Notes: a model not told the origin generated them from the sequence alone. A DNA stretch of 50,394 nucleotides from an uncultured Planctomycetaceae bacterium (GCA_937888715.1 CALARU010000198.1:1-50394); one strand, 5' to 3'; counted from the stretch's first letter, positions 1-8,455 are shown. Numbers and translations: made by a program.

Positions 1-11
1 GCTTCGGTTAA

Positions 12-137
12 TATCAAGGCACAATGTATTTGGATGCCCAGATCAAGGCCTCCGACGATAAACCCACCATCGGCCTAATGCTGAGTGGGGAATTAAGCGT
101 GGCTGGTACTGTGCTAATCCTTAGGAGGTGTTTGTAA
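12..137 (+). pseudogene. Remnant of a second DUF1016 (YhcG-like) nuclease gene
   Basis: Bases 31-83 match bases 1515-1567 of the intact DUF1016 gene with only a few substitutions, in the same reading frame, giving D-A-Q-I-K-A-S-D-D-K-P-T-I-G-L as in that protein. Upstream the frame is closed by TAA at 9-11 and the nuclease core residues are absent. Downstream the frame diverges after the repeat and ends at TAA 135-137, which overlaps the ATG of the next gene (TAATG). I read it as the broken 3' part of a duplicated cassette. The left part may continue outside the window. Confidence 0.7.
123..128 (+). promoter_or_regulatory. Shine-Dalgarno site deciding the start of the 101-aa gene
   Basis: AGGAGG lies 8 nt before the ATG at 137. 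An in-frame GTG at 128 would fall inside this site, so the ATG is the better start. Confidence 0.75.
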
Positions 138-442
138 TGAAACCATACAAAAACGAAATACGATACAAAATCAAGTTTACCGGCTTGGAACTTGTGGTCC
201 TGCACAAACTGACTGGAAAGATGTGTGAAGCGTACGGATTGGATCGCAAAATCGATGCCTACAAGGGCGTTCGGGCTATCACTCTCTACTCCTGGGATCT
301 GGACTGCCTTGATGCCGTTTTGAATACCGCAGTGGGAGACCCGGCTGGCGAAGGTATTTCCAATACAGCAGAGTTGGAAATGCTTCAAAGTTTAGAAATT
401 CGGGTGCGCAATTTGATTGATTCTAGAAAGGCCCTGCAATGA
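137..442 (+). CDS. Hypothetical protein, first gene of the DUF1016 cassette
   Basis: This 101-aa protein is of no family I recognise. It is a small soluble alpha/beta-looking protein with no signal peptide, membrane segment or cysteine cluster. The ATG at 137 is preceded by an ideal AGGAGG. Its stop overlaps the start of the next gene by ATGA (439-442), and that gene in turn overlaps the DUF1016 nuclease gene, so the three are very probably co-translated. The context suggests a partner of the nuclease, for example a specificity or immunity factor, but that is inference only. Confidence 0.7.
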   Translation: MKPYKNEIRYKIKFTGLELVVLHKLTGKMCEAYGLDRKIDAYKGVRAITLYSWDLDCLDAVLNTAVGDPAGEGISNTAELEMLQSLEIRVRNLIDSRKALQ

Positions 443-711
443 ACAATCTGATTTCAGCACAAAGTGCGCGCTTCAACTTCAGCCTGGAGAGAAACCCAGG
501 ATACGCTTTATTATTTCATCAAGCCTTGAAGGGTCGGTACAACCGTTGGCCCGCCTTTTCAGGGCTTATGATTTTTTTGAACATTAGACCCAAGGCGTTG
601 CCCTGGGTTATCGTAAACCGCCTCTTTGGGGCTTGGGAACAACATGCAGAGTCTGCAAAATTGGAGCAGGCCATCAAAGCTAATTTGAAAGGGCTGGGTT
701 ATGGCCTCTAG
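439..711 (+). CDS. Hypothetical 90-aa protein, partly repeat-derived, in the DUF1016 cassette
   Basis: It overlaps its upstream neighbour by ATGA and the nuclease gene downstream by 11 nt (701-711). No domain is recognised. Residues about 33-65 (G-R-Y-N-R-W-P ... K-A-L-P-W-V-I-V-N-R) look like the translation of a palindromic repeat: the DNA at 585-607 recurs inverted at 1845-1867. From memory, similar A-L-P-W-type strings appear in many short planctomycete ORFs that are repeat translations. The frame may therefore be a true gene with a repeat inserted, or a repeat-derived frame that survives because it keeps translation running into the nuclease gene. Confidence 0.5.
   Translation: MNNLISAQSARFNFSLERNPGYALLFHQALKGRYNRWPAFSGLMIFLNIRPKALPWVIVNRLFGAWEQHAESAKLEQAIKANLKGLGYGL
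585..607 (+). repeat. REP-like palindrome, copy 1
   Basis: The 23-bp segment is matched on the opposite strand at 1845-1867 with two mismatches. Within it the arms CCCAAGGC and GCCCTGGG pair across a 3-nt loop with one G-T pair, so each copy is itself a short hairpin. Copy 1 lies inside the 90-aa frame. Confidence 0.6.
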
Positions 712-1762
712 CAAATCTATTCTCCCGGCAGATTATACACCTTGGCTGGTCCGCCTTAAATCTCGCATTGTAAGTTCCCAGCAGCGTGCCACGCTTGCTG
801 TCAATCAAGAACTGGTGCAACTCTATCACTACCTTGGCAGCGAAATACTGGAACGGCAGTCCTGTCAGGGTTGGGGGGCCAAAGTCATCGATCGTCTGGC
901 CAGTGATCTGCGTGAAGCTTTTCCAAAGATGAAAGGCTTCTCTAGCCGCAACCTCAAATACATGAAGTTTTTTGCCCAGCAGTGCCCTAGCGGCGTAATT
1001 GGGCAGCAGGCTGCTGCCCAATTGCCTTGGTTCCACCTTGTCACGCTGCTAACTAAGGTTTCAGAGGGAACTCAGCGTGAATGGTATGCATTACAGACCA
1101 TTTCCCAAGGCTGGTCTCGGAGTACGCTCGATATGCATATTAAGAACAGCCTGCACTTGCGGCAGGCCGCTGCAGTGACCAACTTCGAAAGCCGTTTGCC
1201 TAATCCCCATGCGCAGCTTGCAGTTGAGGCACTGAAAGACCCTTACCTCTTCGATTTTTTAGGATTGGGAGACGAGGCCCACGAGCGAGATATTGAAAAT
1301 GCTCTCATTCGCCATATCACCCGATTTCTTTTGGAACTTGGCGCAGGCTTTGCTTTTGTGGGCCGCCAGTTCCGACTTGAGGTGGGGGGTGATGAATTCT
1401 TTATCGACCTCCTTTTTTACCATACTCGCATCAAATGCTATGTAGTAGTTGAGCTCAAAGGTGTAGATTTCAAGCCTGAGCATGCGGGCCAGTTAAACTT
1501 TTATCTTTCAGCCGTGGATGCCCAGATCAAGGCTTCCGATGATAAACCCACTATCGGCCTGCTGCTGTGCAAAAAGCAAAACCGTCTGGTCGCAGAATAC
1601 GCTCTGTCCGGTATCAATAAACCGATCGGTGTGGCGGAATACCAACTCGTACGCTCACTGCCGGAGCCGCTAGATACCAGCATGCCCACGATCGAAGAGA
1701 TCGAAGCGGAATTGGCCGGAGACATGCTGCCTGATGACGGTAGCGAAAGGGCCGCACCATGA
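701..1762 (+). CDS. DUF1016 / YhcG-family PD-(D/E)XK nuclease
   Basis: This 353-aa protein has the two parts expected of the family. The helical DUF1016 N-terminal domain spans roughly residues 15-165, with the S-R-N-L-K-Y-M-K-F-F motif near 81-91. The C-terminal nuclease domain spans roughly 170-330. The PD-(D/E)XK core is visible as D236 (in F-F-I-D-L-L-F-Y), E251-L-K253 and Q264 (H-A-G-Q-L-N-F-Y), so the enzyme looks catalytically intact. AAGGG at 689-693 serves the ATG at 701. Family members are widespread, often in accessory DNA near restriction or mobile genes; their substrate is poorly known. The gene overlaps the 90-aa frame upstream and a 21-codon ORF downstream. A fragment of a second copy lies at the left window edge, and a 20-bp piece of this gene recurs at 2045-2064. 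Confidence 0.92.
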   Translation: MASSKSILPADYTPWLVRLKSRIVSSQQRATLAVNQELVQLYHYLGSEILERQSCQGWGAKVIDRLASDLREAFPKMKGFSSRNLKYMKFFAQQCPSGVIGQQAAAQLPWFHLVTLLTKVSEGTQREWYALQTISQGWSRSTLDMHIKNSLHLRQAAAVTNFESRLPNPHAQLAVEALKDPYLFDFLGLGDEAHERDIENALIRHITRFLLELGAGFAFVGRQFRLEVGGDEFFIDLLFYHTRIKCYVVVELKGVDFKPEHAGQLNFYLSAVDAQIKASDDKPTIGLLLCKKQNRLVAEYALSGINKPIGVAEYQLVRSLPEPLDTSMPTIEEIEAELAGDMLPDDGSERAAP

Positions 1763-1824
1763 ACCCCTTAAAGGAAAAGATGAAGCATCTTGTTGAGGTC
1801 ATCGGCTTTGAAAGATTTATTTAA
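1759..1824 (+). CDS. 21-codon tail ORF coupled to the DUF1016 gene
   Basis: An ATG at 1759 overlaps the nuclease stop codon (ATGA), and the frame runs 21 codons to TAA at 1822. The peptide is charged (K-E-K-M-K-H at positions 5-10). The overlap geometry is the same as at the other junctions of the cassette, which suggests the 5' end of a fourth gene truncated by the rearrangement that brought in the REP-like repeat and the IS3 remnant. It could also be chance. Confidence 0.35.
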   Translation: MNPLKEKMKHLVEVIGFERFI

Positions 1825-1844
1825 TGTAAAATTTATTTAATCAG

Positions 1845-1867
1845 CCCGGGGCAATGCCTTGGGTCTA
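1845..1867 (-). repeat. REP-like palindrome, copy 2, inverted relative to copy 1
   Basis: This is the reverse complement of 585-607 with two mismatches. Its arms CCCGGGGC and GCCTTGGG flank a 3-nt loop. Together the two copies bracket the DUF1016 gene in inverted orientation, about 1.24 kb apart. Confidence 0.6.
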
Positions 1868-1883
1868 TGTTGAAAGCGTAATT

Positions 1884-2175
1884 TTAATGATGCGCAAAAA
1901 AGATCGCCGTTTTTTTAAAATCTCCCGCTCTGCTAGCAACCTTTGATTCTCCAATCTCAGCCTGGCTATCTCTGCATCCTTCTCATTCATTCGACCCTTA
2001 CCCGTAAATGATTCTGGCCCTTCTGCGTTAATTTGACGACGCTATTTGCCTAATCCCCATGCGCTGGTATCCTCAATAAATCTTCCAAATCTTTGGCACT
2101 CAAACCTTTGCTTTCCATCATTCTTATTGTTGACACTTTGAACCCTTTGGAATGCACAGTCCGTACCTTCTTCAT
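1884..2175 (-). mobile_element. Decayed IS3-family OrfA (transposase helper) remnant
   Basis: On the minus strand an ATG at 2175 opens a helix-turn-helix-like frame (S-K-G-F-K-V ... K-G-L-S-A-K-D-L) that ends at TAG, 2050-2052. A second piece reads R-R-Q-I-N-A-E-G-P-E-S-F-T-G-K-G-R followed by E-I-A-R-L-R-L-E-N-Q-R-L and E-R-E-I-L-K-K, the hallmark leucine-zipper end of IS3 OrfA. The residue before R-R-Q is TAG where family members have Trp (TGG). An A7 run (minus strand of 1910-1916) throws the end out of frame; with one more A the frame would read T-A-I-F-F-A and stop at 1884. The middle is replaced by sequence including 20 bp identical to 1195-1214 of the DUF1016 gene. No OrfB or terminal repeats are visible. 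Confidence 0.75.
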
Positions 2176-2466
2176 TGGTAACCCCTCGTTTAATGGATGT
2201 TTTTTAGCATATATTTACACACTCTACTTTTCTTGGCTCAGTCCAGAGAAAACTATAATTTTTTAAGTTCTTTTGGTCTCAAGAATCTACAAGCCTCGAT
2301 AATTTTGCCAAGAGCTCAGGAGTGGCGCAACAAGCAAAAGTAATTAATCGTGATCACAATTCAACATCAACTAACTTGCATTTATTATTTATTGACATTA
2401 GTATTAACTATTACGAATCATTTGGAATACTATAGAGTTATCATATTTTTTTTTGGAGAATTCTTA

Positions 2467-4119
2467 ATGAATCCTACATATTTTTCTGTGTTAATAATTG
2501 TTCTTATATTTGCGAAATATGCTTTTGTTCAGAATCTGCAGACCAATCCCAAATCGTCTGCTAACTCCATTGGGATGATAATGACTGAACTCCCGCCTGG
2601 GAAATTCAAAATGGGGAGTGGTGTTTTCGCTGTCGATGTGACACTAACTCAACCTTTCGCAATTGGCAAGCATGAGGTAACCCAACAACAGTGGAAGAAA
2701 GTAATGGGCACCGAACCCTGGTCAAATTCCAGCCCAATTGTTGGGATTGGTGCGGACTACCCCGCGGTATGCATTCCTTGGGATGATGCCAGTGCCTTTT
2801 GTTTGAAACTGACTGCCCTTGAGCAAAAAAGCGGTAAAATATCCCGTGAAGTCGAATACCGTCTGCCCACCGAGGCGGAGTGGGAATACGCTTGCAAGGC
2901 CGGCACTACAACGACCTATTCCTTTGGTGATGATCCATTGCTTTTGGGCGATTATGAATGGTTCAAAGACAATTGCACGGGCCATGCAGAGAAAGTGGGC
3001 ACGAAGAAACCCAACCCCTGGGGCCTTTGCGACATGCAAGGCAATGCCTGGGAATGGTGTTCGGACTGGTGTTTGTGGCCTGCAATGACTTTGCAAAGTG
3101 GAACCGATCCAATCGGCCCCGCAAGAGGCACTTTCAGATCTCTCCGCGGTGGCACTTGCTACTTTCCTGCAGACCTTTGCAAAGTATACGCCCGAAGCAT
3201 GCTGCCCTCGTACAATTTATCTTTGTTTGGATTCCGGGTGGTTCGAAGCGCAGTAAAGATAAAAGATCCTGCAACCAAACCTGTAGAGCCAAGCCTAGAA
3301 ACCGCAGCGCAATATAAGTTGGCTCCCCAATTGCGATTTGAAGATATCGAAGTGACGAGGGATGTCGTTTATGGCCGCAAGGATGGTATGGCCCTTACTT
3401 ACGATATTTTTCAACCCAAAAAGAATTCGAAAGGGGTAGGAGTACTTTGGATGAACACCGGGCTTTGGGTATCGATGTGGGTGCCACCCGAATTAACCGT
3501 GGGGTTCTTTAAGCCCCTGCTCGATGGGGGATACACTGTTTTTTGTGTTCGCCATTGTAGTAGCCCTAAGTATGTTGTTCCCGAAATGAATGCGGATACG
3601 CATTTGGCTTTGCAACACATCTACGCTCACGCGGCAGAATCCAAAGTTGACCGGGATCGATTGGGGGTATTTGGCTACAGTGCGGGCGGGCATTTATCTT
3701 TGCTGCTGGGCTTAACCGCCGAGGTTCCTGATTCGAAGGGCGCCAAAGAAAAACTATTGATCCGGGCGATTGCCGCCATGTATCCGCCCACGAATCTGCA
3801 AGGAGTAGAAGACCCTGAAAACCCTTCACGAAAAAGAATTCCCGCTTTGCGCATTGATAAGGCTCAAGCCTTGGCGTGTTCGCCTATATTGTTGGTGAAG
3901 CCTAATAGTCCGCCTACGCTTATGGTTCAAGGCACCTTGGACCCCTTGGTTCCAATCGCCAATACCGAAAAGTTTCGAGACACTCTAGTCAATGCAGGAG
4001 TCCCCAACGAGTTGATTATCATCCAAGGGGGAGGCCATGGCTTTGATTCTGCGGGTAATTTCCGCATGTTTGAGGCGGTGGTCAAATGGTTTGATAAACA
4101 CCTCGCCCCGAAACCATGA
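2467..4119 (+). CDS. Secreted SUMF1-domain / alpha-beta hydrolase fusion protein
   Basis: The ATG at 2467 (550 aa) has GGAG 8 nt upstream and begins a signal peptide (hydrophobic residues 6-20); the longer frame from 2350 lacks this support. Residues about 35-265 are a SUMF1 (FGE-sulfatase) fold with M-G-S-G, L-P-T-E-A-E-W-E-Y and R-G-G-T signatures. The segment after R-G-G has cysteines at +2 and +9 relative to the second glycine, whereas known formylglycine generators have +4 and +9, so catalysis is doubtful. Residues about 290-550 are an alpha/beta hydrolase with S405 (G-Y-S-A-G-G), D492 and H524 as a plausible triad. A secreted esterase or peptidase tethered to a SUMF1 binding fold is likely; the substrate is unknown. 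Confidence 0.87.
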   Translation: MNPTYFSVLIIVLIFAKYAFVQNLQTNPKSSANSIGMIMTELPPGKFKMGSGVFAVDVTLTQPFAIGKHEVTQQQWKKVMGTEPWSNSSPIVGIGADYPAVCIPWDDASAFCLKLTALEQKSGKISREVEYRLPTEAEWEYACKAGTTTTYSFGDDPLLLGDYEWFKDNCTGHAEKVGTKKPNPWGLCDMQGNAWEWCSDWCLWPAMTLQSGTDPIGPARGTFRSLRGGTCYFPADLCKVYARSMLPSYNLSLFGFRVVRSAVKIKDPATKPVEPSLETAAQYKLAPQLRFEDIEVTRDVVYGRKDGMALTYDIFQPKKNSKGVGVLWMNTGLWVSMWVPPELTVGFFKPLLDGGYTVFCVRHCSSPKYVVPEMNADTHLALQHIYAHAAESKVDRDRLGVFGYSAGGHLSLLLGLTAEVPDSKGAKEKLLIRAIAAMYPPTNLQGVEDPENPSRKRIPALRIDKAQALACSPILLVKPNSPPTLMVQGTLDPLVPIANTEKFRDTLVNAGVPNELIIIQGGGHGFDSAGNFRMFEAVVKWFDKHLAPKP

Positions 4120-4219
4120 TTTACTGGGGTGCGCTGATTTTGATCCGAAAATTTCATCTGTAATTATAAAAAAGGTTCCGTGTCCTATAAAAGCAACAAC
4201 TAACATTAGGTGGATTACA

Positions 4220-6397
4220 ATGCGCCAAAACCCAATTTTTATTCTGTTATTTGTATTCGTATTTGGCTTATGTCCCCTGATTCTCTCCAGCAAGACATGG
4301 GAAGTTGCTGAGGCTGAAAACACGAATGCCCAATCAGCAATTCCTGCAGAAAAAATCAAGCTTCATGATGCCCAAAAAGTCGAACGAGGCTTCGATGAAA
4401 TCCTAGGCAAAAGCCGTGCTGTTTGCTTTGTGTATTTCTATCCTGAATGCCCCCTTTGCAAAAAGTATACCCCCGTGTTGGCAAAGTTAATCAAGGAGTT
4501 TGAGCAACAAGGCATTCGCTTTATAGGTGTTGTTGGGGAACAGGTGGGGGCCGATAAGCTGGAAAAGTATCACCTCGATTTTACTCTGCCTTTTCCAATT
4601 TACATCGACAAAGGGTTTCAGTTGGCCAATGCACTTTCCGCCATGACCACTCCCGAAGTTTTTTTAATGGATCGCGAGCGCAAGATTCTTTATTCCGGGC
4701 GGATCGATGATCGCTTCCAGCAGTCTAGTAGCCAAACAAATCCTGGAATTGTTAAATCTGCTGAAAAGCATCGGGACGATCTGCGTGAGGCAATTATGGA
4801 TGTTCTTTCGGGCAAAGCAGTAAGGGTGCCAAAAACCGCTGCACCGGGTTGCCCACTCAGCAGGCCTGAACTGCCAAAAGAGAATCCGCCATCAATCGCA
4901 AAACCCGGCGATTTAAGGGAGAACGTCAAGGTTACATATTACAAGGATGTATTGCCCATCCTCAATCGACACTGCCAGGCCTGCCATAGCCCTGGTAATG
5001 CAGGCCCGTTCAGCTTGATCAATTATGAAGATGCAGTGGACTGGATTGAGATGGGGCTGAATGAAATTGATGCTCAAAGAATGCCGCCTGCCCAGATTGA
5101 AAGCGACTTGGAATACACCGCAGCCAAACCTCCAAATGCCAACGAGATTTCAAAGCTTCGGAGGTGGTTGGCCAATAACAAACCCAAAGGCGATCCTGCA
5201 AGCCAACCTAAACTTGAACCACTTCAAGATTCTAAAGCCTTCCGAACGGATATAGGGCCTCCAGATATCATCATTACGCAACCAACTCCATCGATTCTTG
5301 GTTCTGATGGCAGCGATGTTTATCGCAATATTGTTTTCCCCTTCAATAGCAAAACAACCAGCCGCATTCGGGCCATTCAATACCTTCCAGGTAACAACGC
5401 AATTGTTCACCATGCCTTATTTGCATACTTGCCCAGTGAAACCGCAGTGCAAGCCGTGAAGGAGTTCGGGGGCAATGAAGGATATTCCCATCCTGATGAC
5501 AAAATGCCAGGCTTTTGGAGCGAAATGAATATTGGCTTCAAAATACCAAAGCCAAGGGCTGACGGCTTATTACCGTCAGCATTTCTAGGGGCATATATAC
5601 CGGGCAGTGGCCAGGGCATTCTAACTCCAAGAGATGTAGACATGTTGGTGCCTGCTGAAACTGATTTCGTTGTGCAAATCCACTATCACCGCACAGGCAA
5701 ACGCGAAACCTCAACGAGTCGCATAGGAGTCTGGTTTGACAAAGACCCAGTTGAAATCATCAAGAAGAAATTAAATTTCGTTTACATCTATGGTGATTTC
5801 ATGGCTATCCCTGCGGGTGCGAAAGATTTTCGGATCAAAGGCAATTACACGCTTCCTGAAGAAGCTAATTTAATGGACATCGGGCTCCATGCGCATTTCT
5901 TGTGCAAATGGATAAGTATAACCGCTTATGTTCCAGGCCAAAAAAGACCTATCAACATCATTCGGCAGCCGAACTGGAACTTCGATTGGCAAGCCACCTA
6001 CAGTTTAAAGGAACCGCTGCACTTCCCCAAGGGAACCCGTTTCGAAACCGAAGCTGCTTACGATAACTCATCTGACAACCCAAAGAACCCCAACAATCCA
6101 CCCCAGATCGTTTACAACGGGGAATCGACTTTGGATGAAATGTTGTTACCCATGCTTTCTTTCTCAGCTAACTCCTTCATTGATCCGGAAAATTCTACTT
6201 TCTCCAAGTTTGTCGCCTCGGTTAATGCAAGTTTTGTACTCAGGCGATTTGCTGAACATAATTATAAATATGTTTGGAAACCCGATGGTACCATTGTGGA
6301 ATCGCCCGATTACCAAGTGCATGGGAAGCCGCGAACTCCAGGTTCAGCAGCAAAAGCTATCAAGCTGCCTGAAAATCCTTCAACATCTTCCAAGTGA
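4220..6397 (+). CDS. Secreted redoxin - cytochrome c - copper monooxygenase-like fusion
   Basis: The start at ATG 4220 gives a 725-aa protein with a clean signal peptide (residues 5-24) and TAGGTGG just upstream. Residues 45-195 are a thioredoxin/AhpC-like domain with C77-P-L-C80. Residues 235-325 are a planctomycete cytochrome c-like module with C252-Q-A-C255-H256 and M288 as possible axial ligand. Residues about 345-700 resemble copper type II ascorbate-dependent monooxygenases: H397-H398, H488-Y-H490 and H557-A-H559 are spaced like copper ligands of the PHM family. This suggests an exported oxidase using haem and copper, with the thioredoxin part supplying or receiving electrons. The ABC transporter begins 33 nt downstream on the same strand. 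The exact substrate cannot be read. Confidence 0.87.
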   Translation: MRQNPIFILLFVFVFGLCPLILSSKTWEVAEAENTNAQSAIPAEKIKLHDAQKVERGFDEILGKSRAVCFVYFYPECPLCKKYTPVLAKLIKEFEQQGIRFIGVVGEQVGADKLEKYHLDFTLPFPIYIDKGFQLANALSAMTTPEVFLMDRERKILYSGRIDDRFQQSSSQTNPGIVKSAEKHRDDLREAIMDVLSGKAVRVPKTAAPGCPLSRPELPKENPPSIAKPGDLRENVKVTYYKDVLPILNRHCQACHSPGNAGPFSLINYEDAVDWIEMGLNEIDAQRMPPAQIESDLEYTAAKPPNANEISKLRRWLANNKPKGDPASQPKLEPLQDSKAFRTDIGPPDIIITQPTPSILGSDGSDVYRNIVFPFNSKTTSRIRAIQYLPGNNAIVHHALFAYLPSETAVQAVKEFGGNEGYSHPDDKMPGFWSEMNIGFKIPKPRADGLLPSAFLGAYIPGSGQGILTPRDVDMLVPAETDFVVQIHYHRTGKRETSTSRIGVWFDKDPVEIIKKKLNFVYIYGDFMAIPAGAKDFRIKGNYTLPEEANLMDIGLHAHFLCKWISITAYVPGQKRPINIIRQPNWNFDWQATYSLKEPLHFPKGTRFETEAAYDNSSDNPKNPNNPPQIVYNGESTLDEMLLPMLSFSANSFIDPENSTFSKFVASVNASFVLRRFAEHNYKYVWKPDGTIVESPDYQVHGKPRTPGSAAKAIKLPENPSTSSK

Positions 6398-6430
6398 TTT
6401 GCAGCTTTTAAATATTAAGAAAGATCGATC

Positions 6431-8407
6431 ATGACAAATTCAAATGATAAACCTTCCTCCAATGAAAACCATGGGGGGTTGTCCATCTTGGCAGAGGGCT
6501 TGGGCGTTTCGATACGCTTTGCAGGCGAAGAAAAACATTTGCTCAAAGATGTCGACTTCCTGATCGAACCGGGGGAATTTATTTGCATCCTTGGCCCCAG
6601 TGGCGCAGGCAAGACCACCCTCGTTTCCGCAATGCTGGGCCAACGCAATGCAACCCATGGGAAAATTCGAATTGCTGGTCGAGATCCTGTAACGGAATTT
6701 AGACGCCTGCGCGGGCTTGTAGGCTATGTGCCCCAGCAAGATATCTGCCCCGGTGCGCTTCCATGCAGGCGCGCTTTTAATTACGCAGCCTTGATTCGAT
6801 TGCCTGCAGATACAACCAGCAACCAGCTTCACCAGGCGATTGATCAAGCCATGGATGATGTTGGTATTTCGCATTTGCAATACACCCCCATAGATAATCT
6901 TTCAGGCGGAGAAAAGAAACGCTGCAGCCTAGCAACGGAAGTTCTTTCCAGCCCGGGGTTGCTTCTTGTCGATGAGGCTACCAGCAGCCTCGACCCTGCA
7001 AGCGAAGCAAGAATCATGGATCTTCTTGCCAAGAGGGCGCGATCCGGCATGACTGTGGTTTGTGTAACCCATCATCTCGACAATGTCGATCGCGCAGACA
7101 AATTGATTATTCTTGCAAAGGGACGGGTCGTTTGGATTGGCACCCAGACCGAGGCTCTCCAACATTTTGGGGTGTCTAGGCTTTCCGATGTTTACCTTCT
7201 GCTCGAAGATCAACCCATAGAGCAGTGGGCCGAAAAGTGGGTGACCTATCGAGCATCATTAAAAGCTGGTAAAGTTGAAGGCCAGCTAGAACAACCCAAA
7301 GGCATGACAACGCTAAGACTACATTCCGTTGCCAACGAGCACCCGATCGGGCAGGTTAAACAATTCAGCACTCTGGTTTCCCGGGGATTTGAATCCCTGC
7401 TCCGAGACCGTGTCAACCTAGCTGTTACGATTTTTTTGCCAATACTATTGGCGCTGGCGGTCTTTGTCGGTTTTCGTGACACCAATTACAGCGCACCCTT
7501 CATGATGACCCGCAATCTTGAAAATAGTGAAAAAGATGTCATCGCTGACTTGTGGGGCGATATACGCAAGGCAATTGCCCCCGCGGATGCTTCCACACTT
7601 GAAGATAAAACCGCCATCATGTTCAGGGTTTTTCTCGATAATCACCCCGCATTAATGGAGCATTTGAAAGCCGATCACACCGAGCGCATCATAAAAGACG
7701 CAATTGCGGAAAAAATCCCCCTGGCTCCCGATCGGGAAATCATCAGCCCTGCAGGCACCCACAAATTGCTTTTTGTCATCAATATCTCAATTGCCATCCT
7801 AGGCGTTCTCACTGGAGTCAAGGAAATCGTCAAGGAAAGACCCATGTGGCTGCTTGAACGAAGGCACGGCCTAGCTGTTTTAGCATATTCCCTTTCAAAA
7901 CTGACAATCGTTGGTGTGGTGCTTTTTGTCCAAGTGGGGCTTTTCTCCGGGGTAATGGAAATGGCGGATGCCTTACGGGTCACATTGGGAGGTCAAGGCC
8001 CTGCTGAACTCTACAGGCGCGGACCACTTATTGAATTTGGTTTCAACTGGCTTTCCGCTGTGGGGTGCGCTCTTTTGGGAATGATAGTTTCCGCTTTAAT
8101 CCAAACCATTGAACAAGGGTTTTTGGCAGTCCCACTTCTCATTGTTCCCCACTTGTTGCTTGGTGCACGCATCCTGCCTATCCGCGGTGGTTTACTTGAT
8201 GTTTTAGCTAAAACTTTTTCTCCCGTTTATTGGGCTCACCGGGGCGTTTCCAGCGAGGGCGATGGCGTACCTTATGTTTGGCAATGCTACGGCCCTTATA
8301 ATGATGCCATGTGGATTCCCTTGGTTGGGATCCTACTGCAAATTGCCGTGGCATTCTTAGTCTTAACTTTAGTCATCAAATACCGCTCCAAAGGTATCCA
8401 ATCATAA
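6431..8407 (+). CDS. ABCG-type ABC half-transporter (ATPase then permease)
   Basis: This 658-aa protein has an N-terminal ATPase and a C-terminal ABC-2 type permease, the 'reverse' order of the ABCG group. Walker A is G55-P-S-G-A-G-K-T62, the Q-loop is near Q103, the signature L-S-G-G-E is 157-161, Walker B L-L-L-V-D-E is 177-182, and the H-loop sits in C-V-T-H-H. Membrane segments follow from about residue 330 to the end, with a long periplasmic stretch after the first. It would act as a dimer in the inner membrane. It lies 33 nt after the copper/haem gene and 48 nt before a multi-pass membrane protein, so the three may form one unit. The cargo is unknown. Confidence 0.92.
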   Translation: MTNSNDKPSSNENHGGLSILAEGLGVSIRFAGEEKHLLKDVDFLIEPGEFICILGPSGAGKTTLVSAMLGQRNATHGKIRIAGRDPVTEFRRLRGLVGYVPQQDICPGALPCRRAFNYAALIRLPADTTSNQLHQAIDQAMDDVGISHLQYTPIDNLSGGEKKRCSLATEVLSSPGLLLVDEATSSLDPASEARIMDLLAKRARSGMTVVCVTHHLDNVDRADKLIILAKGRVVWIGTQTEALQHFGVSRLSDVYLLLEDQPIEQWAEKWVTYRASLKAGKVEGQLEQPKGMTTLRLHSVANEHPIGQVKQFSTLVSRGFESLLRDRVNLAVTIFLPILLALAVFVGFRDTNYSAPFMMTRNLENSEKDVIADLWGDIRKAIAPADASTLEDKTAIMFRVFLDNHPALMEHLKADHTERIIKDAIAEKIPLAPDREIISPAGTHKLLFVINISIAILGVLTGVKEIVKERPMWLLERRHGLAVLAYSLSKLTIVGVVLFVQVGLFSGVMEMADALRVTLGGQGPAELYRRGPLIEFGFNWLSAVGCALLGMIVSALIQTIEQGFLAVPLLIVPHLLLGARILPIRGGLLDVLAKTFSPVYWAHRGVSSEGDGVPYVWQCYGPYNDAMWIPLVGILLQIAVAFLVLTLVIKYRSKGIQS

Positions 8408-8455
8408 AAGGCCGACACGCCAACCCTAATGGTTTTATAGAAAGTAGCCTTGGCC

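Noticed and set aside
2392-2433. TTGACA at 2392-2397 as a promoter for the hydrolase gene
   Set aside because: No -10 element at a suitable distance; the nearest TACTAT at 2428 is about 30 nt away.
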